Source: Actinomycetota bacterium
GTDB taxonomy: Bacteria; Actinomycetota; Thermoleophilia; Gaiellales; Gaiellaceae
Direction: 5' to 3'
Length of the DNA: 6,310 nt
NCBI GenBank assembly: GCA_005885085.1
Contig: VAXY01000125.1
Location: 3,939-10,248 of the forward strand
Shown: one piece after another, positions 1-4,850 of the stretch
Position numbering within the stretch: position 1 is the stretch's first letter
How the letters are laid out: each line of letters starts with the position of its first letter
Position numbers and translations under genes: made by a program
The notes under the pieces: generated by a model
The model's input: the letters and a program-made list of their open reading frames with translations, nothing else
Told to the model about the DNA's origin: nothing
The model's database searches: none

Positions 1-618
1 CTCGCCGACGACGTGACTTCTCTCGTAGCGCTGGGGGAGCTGGAACACGCGGGCCGTGCGCTCGACGAGCTTCACACAACCGGATCGTCGCTCTCGAGCC
101 AGATGCGGTCTAGCGCGGCAGCGCTCGAGGCTCGGGCTCGTGGTTTGGTCGCGGCGGCGCGCGGCGACCTCGAAACGGCCATCGCCTTCCTCGAGCGGTC
201 GCGGGACGAGCTCGAAGCTGCCCCGACGCCGTGGCCGTACGAGCTCGCACGAACGCTGCTCGCGCTCGGACAGATGCAACGGCGCTTTCGCATGAAGGCG
301 CAAGCGCGCGCGACGCTCGAGCGAGCGCTCGAGAGCTTCGAGCGGCTCGGTGCCCGGTTGTGGGCCGAGAAGACAAGCGATGAGCTTGCTCAGGTCAGCG
401 GGCGGCCGTCACGGTCGGGCGCGTTGACCCCGACGGAGATCCGTGTCGCGGAGGTCGTCGTCGCCGGCCGCTCGAACGCCGAAGCCGCACGCGAGCTCTT
501 CATGAGCTCGAAAACGGTGGAGTGGAACCTGTCGAAGATCTACAAGAAGCTGCACGTGCATTCGCGCGCCGAGCTCGCTTCGAAGCTCGCGAGGCAGCCA
601 AGCACGCTTCAGTCGTAG
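1..618 (+). CDS. LuxR-family transcriptional regulator, C-terminal part (5' end outside window)
   Basis: The reading frame is open from base 1 (codon 1 = ctc) to a TAG at 616-618, so 205 residues are visible and the true start probably lies upstream; a GTG at 13 is in frame but has no convincing ribosome site. The first ~135 residues are alternating Ala/Leu/Arg-rich amphipathic helices (ARGLVAAARGDLETA, LARTLLALGQMQRR) like the TPR-type repeats before the DNA-binding domain of large ATP-dependent LuxR (LAL/MalT-like) regulators. From about codon 142 a LuxR/GerE helix-turn-helix follows: LTPTEIRVAE, then a recognition helix around SSKTVEWNLSKIYKKL and a closing SRAELASKL. Family knowledge: such proteins sense a ligand with the N-terminal ATPase/TPR part and activate promoters with the HTH; the ligand cannot be inferred. 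The gene converges on the permease gene, and the two 3' ends overlap by 10 bp (609-618). The HTH assignment is firm; the full-length class is inferred. Confidence 0.88.
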   Translation, partial: LADDVTSLVALGELEHAGRALDELHTTGSSLSSQMRSSAAALEARARGLVAAARGDLETAIAFLERSRDELEAAPTPWPYELARTLLALGQMQRRFRMKAQARATLERALESFERLGARLWAEKTSDELAQVSGRPSRSGALTPTEIRVAEVVVAGRSNAEAARELFMSSKTVEWNLSKIYKKLHVHSRAELASKLARQPSTLQS

Positions 619-1586
619 CGGATACGGGGGTCGAACACGCCGTAGAGGATGTCCGCGATCAGGTTGAACGTGACTACCATGGTCGCGAGGACCATCAGCC
701 ACGCCATGACGGGATACGGATCGCTCGACTGCAAGGCGTTGATGAAGTAGTACCCCATGCCGTCCAGGGTGAAGATCGTCTCGATCGTGATCACGCCCCC
801 GAAGAGTTGGCCGAAGTCGAGCGCGACCACGGTGACCAGCGGAATGAGCGCGTTCCGAAATGCATGCCTCAAGATGACACGCCGTTCGACGAGCCCCTTG
901 GCCCGGGCCGTCCGCACGAAATCAGAGTTCAGCACCTCGAGCATCGATGCGCGCATGTAACGGCTGTAGCTCGCGATGCTGAGGGTTGCGACGACGATCA
1001 CCGGCAGCGCAAGATGCTGGGCCCGATCGACCAGGAAATGGAAACCGTGTCCCGCGTTCGTCGGCGAAGAAAGGCCCGACGTGTAGAAGACGCGGATATG
1101 CCACCTGAGAAAGATCTGAACGACGGCGACCTGAAGCATCAGAGCCAGCCAGAAACCCGGCAGGGCAAAGCCGACGAAAGAGACCGTGGTCGCGACGTAG
1201 TCGAAGAGCGAGTACTGGCGTAACGCGGAATAGACGCCGATTCCGACACCGAGCAAGACGGAGAGGACGATCGCGGTGAGCAGGTACTCGACCGAGTGGC
1301 CCAGCGCCCGGCGTAGATCGGGCCAGATCCTGCGGTTGCCGAACAGAGTCGTCCCGAACTGCTTCGTAGCCGCGTCGCGGATCCAGTAGACGTAGCGAAC
1401 GACCACAGGCTTGTCGAGGTTCTTGGAATGCTCGATCGCGTGGAGCTGTCCGGCTGTGATGTTCGGATTCGCCCTGACACGCGCAAGCGGGTCGCCCGTA
1501 ATCGACACGAATGTGAAGATCAGGAAGCTCGTCGCGAGCAGCACGGGGATGCTGTAGAGCACCCTGCGCAGGATGTAGGCCAGCAC
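609..1586 (-). CDS. ABC transporter permease, DppB/OppB family (peptide/nickel-type importer)
   Basis: This 325-residue inner-membrane permease matches the usual family length. Residues 1-30 give the typical start (two-Arg N-terminus, then a membrane helix YSIPVLLATSFLIFTF). Further hydrophobic segments lie at about 101-121, 131-160, 191-208, 249-270 and 292-316, giving six helices. The cytoplasmic EAA-like loop that docks on the ATPase is at about 223-249 (RTARAKGL ... RHAFRNALIP). The protein ends FDPRIRYD, the classic DppB-type C-terminus. The start is GTG (1584-1586) with only a weak upstream GA-rich site. Family knowledge: DppB-type permeases pair with a DppC permease, two ATPases and a lipoprotein binding protein to import oligopeptides or related solutes. 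None of these partners is in the window, and both neighbours are LuxR-type regulators on the other strand, so this is an orphan permease here. The family is certain; the substrate is unknown. Confidence 0.93.
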   Translation of the reverse strand: MLAYILRRVLYSIPVLLATSFLIFTFVSITGDPLARVRANPNITAGQLHAIEHSKNLDKPVVVRYVYWIRDAATKQFGTTLFGNRRIWPDLRRALGHSVEYLLTAIVLSVLLGVGIGVYSALRQYSLFDYVATTVSFVGFALPGFWLALMLQVAVVQIFLRWHIRVFYTSGLSSPTNAGHGFHFLVDRAQHLALPVIVVATLSIASYSRYMRASMLEVLNSDFVRTARAKGLVERRVILRHAFRNALIPLVTVVALDFGQLFGGVITIETIFTLDGMGYYFINALQSSDPYPVMAWLMVLATMVVTFNLIADILYGVFDPRIRYD

Positions 1587-1608
1587 GTCTCGATCGTTGC
1601 GCGTGGCG

Positions 1609-1660
1609 TCCGGGGAAACCCCCGGATTTGGAGCAGGGTCAATCCCGGGGAAAGCCCTGG
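1609..1660. promoter_or_regulatory. Duplicated GGGGAAA palindromic sites between permease and small LuxR gene (putative operators)
   Basis: Positions 1609-1626 form a perfect inverted repeat, TCCGGGG-AAAC-CCCCGGA (7-bp arms, 4-base spacer). Thirty-five bases downstream the 13-base core recurs with one change: CCGGGGAAACCCC at 1610-1622 and CCGGGGAAAGCCC at 1645-1657; the second copy is also an imperfect palindrome (1644-1660). The pair starts 23 bp upstream of the permease GTG (1586) and lies 24-75 bp upstream of the GTG at 1684. This fits operators for a divergently transcribed regulator/transporter pair. It could instead be an RNA hairpin in the leader of the LuxR-type gene. The sequence repeat is directly visible; the binding role is inferred. 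Confidence 0.5.
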
Positions 1661-1683
1661 CCGGCCGAAGTCAGGCTGGGAGC

Positions 1684-1887
1684 GTGCTCGAGACGCTGAC
1701 CTTTGGCGAGCGCCGAGTCGCCGAGCTCGTCGCGCGCGGTTGGACGAACAAGGAGGTCGCCTCGGCGCTGGATCTCCGCGCGAAGACGGTCGAGTGGACG
1801 CTCACCAACATCTACCGGAAGCTTCACCTCAGGTCGCGCACGGAGCTCGCCCTGCACGTCGCGAGCTCGAGCAAACGGCTGCCGTAG
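1684..1887 (+). CDS. Small LuxR-type HTH-only DNA-binding protein (possibly remnant of a larger regulator)
   Basis: From GTG 1684 to TAG 1885-1887 this encodes 67 residues, essentially one LuxR/GerE helix-turn-helix: LTFGERRVAELVARG, recognition helix AKTVEWTLTNIYRKL, closing SRTELALHV. About 29 of 55 aligned positions match the HTH of the regulator ending at 618, including KTVEW, IY.KLH and SR.ELA. The frame stays open upstream to a TTG at 1597, but those extra 29 residues would translate the palindromic repeats and look non-protein-like, so I prefer 1684. A GGGAG (1678-1682) sits too close to the GTG to be a good ribosome site, so the start is uncertain. Stand-alone HTH proteins of this size exist (GerE type). 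Alternatively this is the surviving C-terminus of a large LuxR regulator that lost its sensor part. It diverges from the permease and converges on the sigma factor gene, with 21 bp between stop codons. Confidence 0.6.
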   Translation: MLETLTFGERRVAELVARGWTNKEVASALDLRAKTVEWTLTNIYRKLHLRSRTELALHVASSSKRLP

Positions 1888-1891
1888 GTAT

Positions 1892-1905
1892 GCGCCGCGA
1901 GGCGC
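1892..1905. terminator. Candidate short bidirectional terminator hairpin
   Basis: GCGCC-GCGA-GGCGC forms a perfect 5-bp GC stem with a GNRA-type tetraloop exactly between the convergent stop codons at 1887 and 1909. A small palindrome, CTAATTAG (1909-1916), follows across the sigma factor stop. There is no true T-tract on either side, so intrinsic termination would be weak. The placement is the main argument. Confidence 0.35.
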
Positions 1906-1908
1906 CGA

Positions 1909-3081
1909 CTAATTAGGATCCTTGCCGTGCCCGTTGTCCGGGTGGTCCGGAGGGTCAGGCTTCGACTTGTCGGGCTGGTTCGGCTGGTCGGGCTTGTCGC
2001 CCTGAGTGTCGGACGCCGGGTCGGAGGGCTGCTGCGCTCGGGGATCGGCCGCAGGCGGTAGTGCCGGGTCGGTCGGCGGCGGCGCAACTGTCGTCGACTC
2101 GGTCTGGGCCGGTGCAGCCGGCGGAGTCGGATCGGCGGCGTCCGAGGCCTCCGGCGGCTCGAGCGGCGACGAGACGGCGGGCGCGGTGGCTGCGATGGCT
2201 GACGCGTGCGGGCGCGCGGCCTTCGCGCGGGGCCGCAAGACTGCCCGCGCAGCGCGCGAGGCGGCCGGCGACGAGTGCGTCGCGGCGAGGGTTCGCCGCA
2301 GGCGCGGCTTCGAGGCGGCCGACCTCGTTGCCGTCTGCGCTGCGCGGGCATGGTGTGCATGCGCAGGCTTCGGAGCGACGGGCGCCGTCGCGGCGGCAAC
2401 CGCCGCCGTTGCGACGAGCGCAGCTGTCGTTCCGATCTTGATTGCGGCTGCGCCGCCGCCGCCGAGCAGCGTTTTCGCGCAAGCGATCGCGCCGCCCACG
2501 TCAGCGCCACGGCGCAGCCGCTTCTTCCACGTGTCCGCGTCCTGCTCCAGGCCCTGAGCCAAAGCGCGGCGAGCGCGGAAGATCAGGGTCTCTACGGCGG
2601 CCTGAGAGAGACCCAACTCGTCGGAGATCTCGCGGTACGTCAACCCCTGCCACTCCCGCAGCAGGATGGCGCGCCGCTGGTTCTCCGGCATCTCCTCGAG
2701 AACGTCCTGCAGGCGGATCAGCTCGTCCGCGACATGCTCGCGGCCGGGGACGATCTCCTGCAAGACCTCGAAGTTGTTCGGCGCCTCGACCTTGCCGCGG
2801 CGCCAGGACGACCGCCGGCGCGAAAGGCAAACGTTGTGCGCGATCTTGAACAGCCAGGCTGACTCGAGCTCGGGGACGATCCCTCGCTGCAGGCCGCGGA
2901 ACGCGTTCATGAATGTCGTCTGGACAGCGTCCTCCGCCTCCTCGCGGGAGCCGAGCTGGTGCAGGCAGTAGCCGAAGATTTGCGGCGAGTAGCGCTTGTA
3001 GAGGTCGGCCGCCGCCGCAGCGCCGTCAACGGACGGTCGCTCGACGCGGGTTGCTCGACCTATGGACGGGACTGCGGCCAC
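1909..3081 (-). CDS. ECF-type RNA polymerase sigma factor with C-terminal hydrophobic segment and long Pro/Ala-rich tail
   Basis: This is a 390-residue sigma-70 family protein. Sigma region 2 is at about 26-92 (LYKRYSPQIFGYC, EEAEDAVQTTFMNAFRGL, AWLFKIAHNVCLSRRR). Sigma region 4 is at about 123-175 (LEEMPENQRRAILLREWQGLTYREIS, then LSQAAVETLIFRARRAL). There is no region 1.1 or 3, as expected of ECF factors, which usually end near 180-200 residues. Here a further ~210 residues follow: a basic stretch (KKRLRRG, 186-192), a hydrophobic Gly/Ala/Val segment at about 207-236 that could span the membrane, a basic Ala/Arg linker, and an acidic Pro/Asp-rich tail with KPD/QPD repeats. The frame opens at GTG 3123, but GTG 3079-3081 follows a good AGGAG site and is preferred. 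No anti-sigma gene is adjacent, so the tail may be the sensing or restraining part (inference). The gene lies 97 bp downstream of holB and may be co-transcribed with it. Confidence 0.88.
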   Translation of the reverse strand: MAAVPSIGRATRVERPSVDGAAAAADLYKRYSPQIFGYCLHQLGSREEAEDAVQTTFMNAFRGLQRGIVPELESAWLFKIAHNVCLSRRRSSWRRGKVEAPNNFEVLQEIVPGREHVADELIRLQDVLEEMPENQRRAILLREWQGLTYREISDELGLSQAAVETLIFRARRALAQGLEQDADTWKKRLRRGADVGGAIACAKTLLGGGGAAAIKIGTTAALVATAAVAAATAPVAPKPAHAHHARAAQTATRSAASKPRLRRTLAATHSSPAASRAARAVLRPRAKAARPHASAIAATAPAVSSPLEPPEASDAADPTPPAAPAQTESTTVAPPPTDPALPPAADPRAQQPSDPASDTQGDKPDQPNQPDKSKPDPPDHPDNGHGKDPN

Positions 3082-3086
3082 CTGTG

Positions 3087-3091
3087 CTCCT
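3087..3091 (-). promoter_or_regulatory. Ribosome binding site that sets the sigma factor start
   Basis: Read on the minus strand this is AGGAG, five bases upstream of the GTG at 3079-3081. No comparable site precedes the longer alternative GTG at 3121-3123, so the shorter start is favoured and the 14 extra codons are probably leader sequence. Confidence 0.6.
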
Positions 3092-3093
3092 GA

Positions 3094-3121
3094 CTGCGGG
3101 TACGCGCGCCTGCGGGTACGC
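3094..3121. repeat. 12-bp direct repeat upstream of the sigma factor gene
   Basis: CTGCGGGTACGC occurs at 3094-3105 and again at 3110-3121, a 16-bp period, with a related ACGTACG just beyond (3122-3128). With the start placed at 3081, both copies lie in the 5' leader or promoter of the sigma gene and could be regulator sites. If translation began at 3123 they would instead encode a repeated RYPQ-like stretch. The repeat is directly visible; its role is unknown. Confidence 0.45.
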
Positions 3122-3159
3122 ACGTACGACGAATGTCGGCCTGCCGCCGCCCCGCTACA

Positions 3160-3175
3160 ACCCTTGAACGAGGGT
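3160..3175 (-). terminator. Weak hairpin just after holB
   Basis: ACCCT and AGGGT pair around a 6-base loop, four bases past the holB stop codon (3179-3181). The stem is only 5 bp and no U-tract follows on the minus strand, so it may only attenuate read-through into the sigma factor gene, or mean nothing. Confidence 0.22.
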
Positions 3176-3178
3176 CTT

Positions 3179-4261
3179 CTAGATCAGCGCCGGCGCGGAG
3201 CGGAGCTCGCGCCGGAGGCGGACGAACAACGCTTCCAGAGCCAGGGGCGGGCTGAGGTTGAACTCCTCGAAGGCGCGCCAGGTCTCGCGGACGATCTCGC
3301 AGGCGCGCTCTGCCCCCGCGAGGCGCTCGGTGGTGCCGTCCTCCGCGAGCACGGCCAGACGGTCGGCGTGGACGGCGGCACGCTCGGCGCCGACGGCGAC
3401 GACGACGAGGTCGCGGTACCAGGAGGCGAGCTCCTCGAGCGCGGCGAGCAGCTCGTCGCGTTCGGCGCCGCGCGCCGCTCGGCGGACGCGCTGCTCGGCC
3501 TCGCGCGTCGGCAGGTCGAGCAGCTCGAGCTCCTGCTCCGCAGCGGCCTTCGCGTCGGCCGCGCGTTCGCGTGCGCCGTCGAGGATGCGCTGCGCGGCGT
3601 CCCGGCCCTCGAACGCCGGGTCGGCGTAGACCGAGCGGGCGACCTCGAGCAGCGCTTCGCGGCGCTTCGCGGCTTTCGGATCGAGCAGGCGCGCCACGCG
3701 GTCGAGGCGGCCGGCCGCGAGGCGCGCCAGCGCCGCGGTCTCGCCGGGGTCGAGCGCCGGTGCGCGTGCAGCGATCTCCTCCCGCACGGCGCGCTCTGAG
3801 AGACGCGTGAACGGAACGAGCTGGCAGCGTGAACGGATCGTTTCCGGCAGCGGCCCGAGGTCGTCCGCGACGAGGACGATCACGACGTAGGGCGGCGGCT
3901 CTTCGAGATCCTTGAGCAGCGCGTCGGCCGCGTCCTCGTTCATCGTTTCCGCGGCGTAGACAACGTACACGCGGCGGTCGGCCTCGAACGGGCGCATGTG
4001 GAGGTCGCGCCGCAGCTCGCGGATGTCGTCGATGCGGATCTGGTCGCCCACCGGCTCGAGCACGTAGAGGTCGGGATGCGTCCCGCGCTGCACGCGGTTG
4101 GGTTCGCCGATCAGCTCCGCTGCGAACGCGACTGCGGCGGGGCGCTTGCCGACGCCGGGCGGGCCGTGGAAGAGGTACGCATGCGCGGGGCCTTCACTCA
4201 ATGCGGCGCGGAGGAGGCGCTTGGCCTCCGCCTGCTCAGGAAAGCTCTCGAAGACGTCCAC
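3179..4261 (-). CDS. holB: DNA polymerase III clamp-loader subunit delta'
   Basis: At 360 residues this is a typical delta' length. It is a AAA+ subunit of the cytoplasmic clamp loader, which opens and places the sliding clamp on DNA. Visible motifs in order: an N-terminal box VFESFPEQ.EAKRLL; a Walker A-like loop GPPGVGKR at 33-40; the conserved THPDL at 61-65; the Walker B-region strand VYVVYAAETMNEDAADALLKDLEEPP at about 98-123; the SRC motif (TIRSRC, 142-147) carrying the arginine finger; and a helical C-terminal collar domain from about 170. Walker A ends GKR rather than GKS/GKT, and the four-Cys zinc module normally between Walker A and THPDL is missing, so nucleotide binding is probably lost, as in E. 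coli delta'. The start is GTG 4259-4261 behind a strong GGAGGAG; the frame is open to 4336 but begins inside tmk. The first 26 bases overlap the end of tmk, implying translational coupling. Confidence 0.93.
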   Translation of the reverse strand: MDVFESFPEQAEAKRLLRAALSEGPAHAYLFHGPPGVGKRPAAVAFAAELIGEPNRVQRGTHPDLYVLEPVGDQIRIDDIRELRRDLHMRPFEADRRVYVVYAAETMNEDAADALLKDLEEPPPYVVIVLVADDLGPLPETIRSRCQLVPFTRLSERAVREEIAARAPALDPGETAALARLAAGRLDRVARLLDPKAAKRREALLEVARSVYADPAFEGRDAAQRILDGARERAADAKAAAEQELELLDLPTREAEQRVRRAARGAERDELLAALEELASWYRDLVVVAVGAERAAVHADRLAVLAEDGTTERLAGAERACEIVRETWRAFEEFNLSPPLALEALFVRLRRELRSAPALI

Positions 4262-4829
4262 GGATCTCCTCCGCGATCTCGTCGGGGGTGCGATTTCCGT
4301 CGATGGGCGTGATCCGGTCGGGAAACATCTGGGCAAGCGAACGGTACGCCTCGTCGACGGCGCGGTGGAAGCGTTCCCCCTCGCGCTCGATGCGGTCGGA
4401 CTGCGAGCTGCGCTGGAAGGCGACCCCGGGGTCGACGAGCACGAGGAAGGTGCGGTCGGGGAGCAGAGCGTGCGTCGCGGCCAGGTTGAGCTCGAGCACG
4501 CGCTCGACCCCGAGCTCGCGCGCGATGCCCTGATAGGCCAGCGAGGAGTCGATGTAGCGGTCGCAGACGACGTCCTGGCCGGCCTCCAGCGCGGGCGCGA
4601 TCACGCGCTCCACGAGCTCCGCGCGGGCGGCGGCGAAGAGCGACGCCTCGGCCCACGGGCTCATCTCGAGGCCGTCGAGGAGGATCTGCCTCACCTCCTC
4701 CCCGAGCGGGGTGCCGCCGGGCTCACGCGTGGCGACGACCTCGCGTCCCTCGGCGCGCAGCGCTTTGGCGAGCAGGTTGGCTTGCGTGGTCTTCCCGGAC
4801 CCGTCCACGCCTTCGAAGGTGAGGAACAC
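4236..4829 (-). CDS. tmk: Thymidylate kinase (dTMP kinase)
   Basis: This cytoplasmic enzyme phosphorylates dTMP to dTDP using ATP, an essential step of dTTP synthesis. Its 197 residues fit the family. The P-loop FEGVDGSGKTTQ is at 5-16. Residues REPGGTPLGE (35-44) and the CDRY..SSLAYQG block (89-101) form the dTMP site. The lid region R140-SSQSDRIEREGERFHR has Arg residues at 140, 146 and 149; with no Arg in the P-loop, this is the E. coli-like (type II) arrangement. The start is GTG 4827-4829, placed exactly where family members begin (V/M-F-L-T-F-E-G). The frame stays open far upstream only as an antisense shadow of galE. No Shine-Dalgarno sequence precedes the GTG, unlike holB, so a leaderless mRNA is likely. 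The stop falls inside holB (26-bp overlap). tmk followed by holB is a widespread bacterial order. Confidence 0.95.
   Translation of the reverse strand: MFLTFEGVDGSGKTTQANLLAKALRAEGREVVATREPGGTPLGEEVRQILLDGLEMSPWAEASLFAAARAELVERVIAPALEAGQDVVCDRYIDSSLAYQGIARELGVERVLELNLAATHALLPDRTFLVLVDPGVAFQRSSQSDRIEREGERFHRAVDEAYRSLAQMFPDRITPIDGNRTPDEIAEEIRGRLRELS
4266..4272 (-). promoter_or_regulatory. Ribosome binding site for holB inside tmk
   Basis: On the minus strand this reads GGAGGAG, ending four bases before the holB GTG (4259-4261) and lying within the tmk coding sequence. It decides the holB start against the longer open frame and supports coupled translation of the overlapping pair. Confidence 0.7.
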
Positions 4830-4832
4830 CGC

Positions 4833-4849
4833 CGCCGTAAGATACGGCG
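4833..4849. promoter_or_regulatory. Symmetric bidirectional promoter/palindrome between tmk and galE
   Basis: CGCCGTA-AGA-TACGGCG is a perfect inverted repeat (7-bp arms, 3-base centre) filling most of the 21-bp gap between the two divergent GTG starts. Its core TAAGATA (4838-4844) contains TAAGAT on the plus strand and TATCTT on the minus strand, both matching the TANNNT -10 consensus. Counting the last T as -7 puts the start sites near 4850 (+) and 4832 (-), 0-3 bases from the GTGs at 4851 and 4829. No clear -35 hexamer is visible on either side. The symmetry and distances are seen; promoter activity is inferred. Confidence 0.6.
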
Positions 4850-4850
4850 C

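Noticed and set aside
522..1223. A 233-codon plus-strand open frame antisense to the permease
   Set aside because: It overlaps a clear six-helix permease and is a highly charged, Asp/Arg/His-rich translation typical of a shadow frame.
600..1700. The permease as cargo of a mobile element inserted between two LuxR fragments
   Set aside because: I found no terminal inverted repeats, target duplication or transposase, and the two LuxR HTHs are separate paralogous sequences rather than halves of one gene.
1955..2005. A tandem DNA repeat in the 3' end of the sigma factor gene
   Set aside because: Short GGCTGGT/GGGCTTGTCG units recur irregularly and are explained by the KPD/QPD-rich protein tail; there is no clean repeat period.
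2006..2862. Several Ala/Gly/Arg-rich frames on both strands across the sigma factor tail
   Set aside because: The GC-rich low-complexity DNA leaves all frames open. The minus-strand sigma frame is continuous with the conserved sigma2 and sigma4 motifs and wins.
3131..3165. A TTGTAG / 17 bp / GACATT promoter for the sigma factor on the minus strand
   Set aside because: Each hexamer matches its consensus at only about half its positions; in sequence of this composition that is not enough to call.
3062..3799. A 245-codon plus-strand open frame antisense to holB
   Set aside because: No recognisable motif; it mirrors the holB coding sequence, which has strong family motifs and a good ribosome site.
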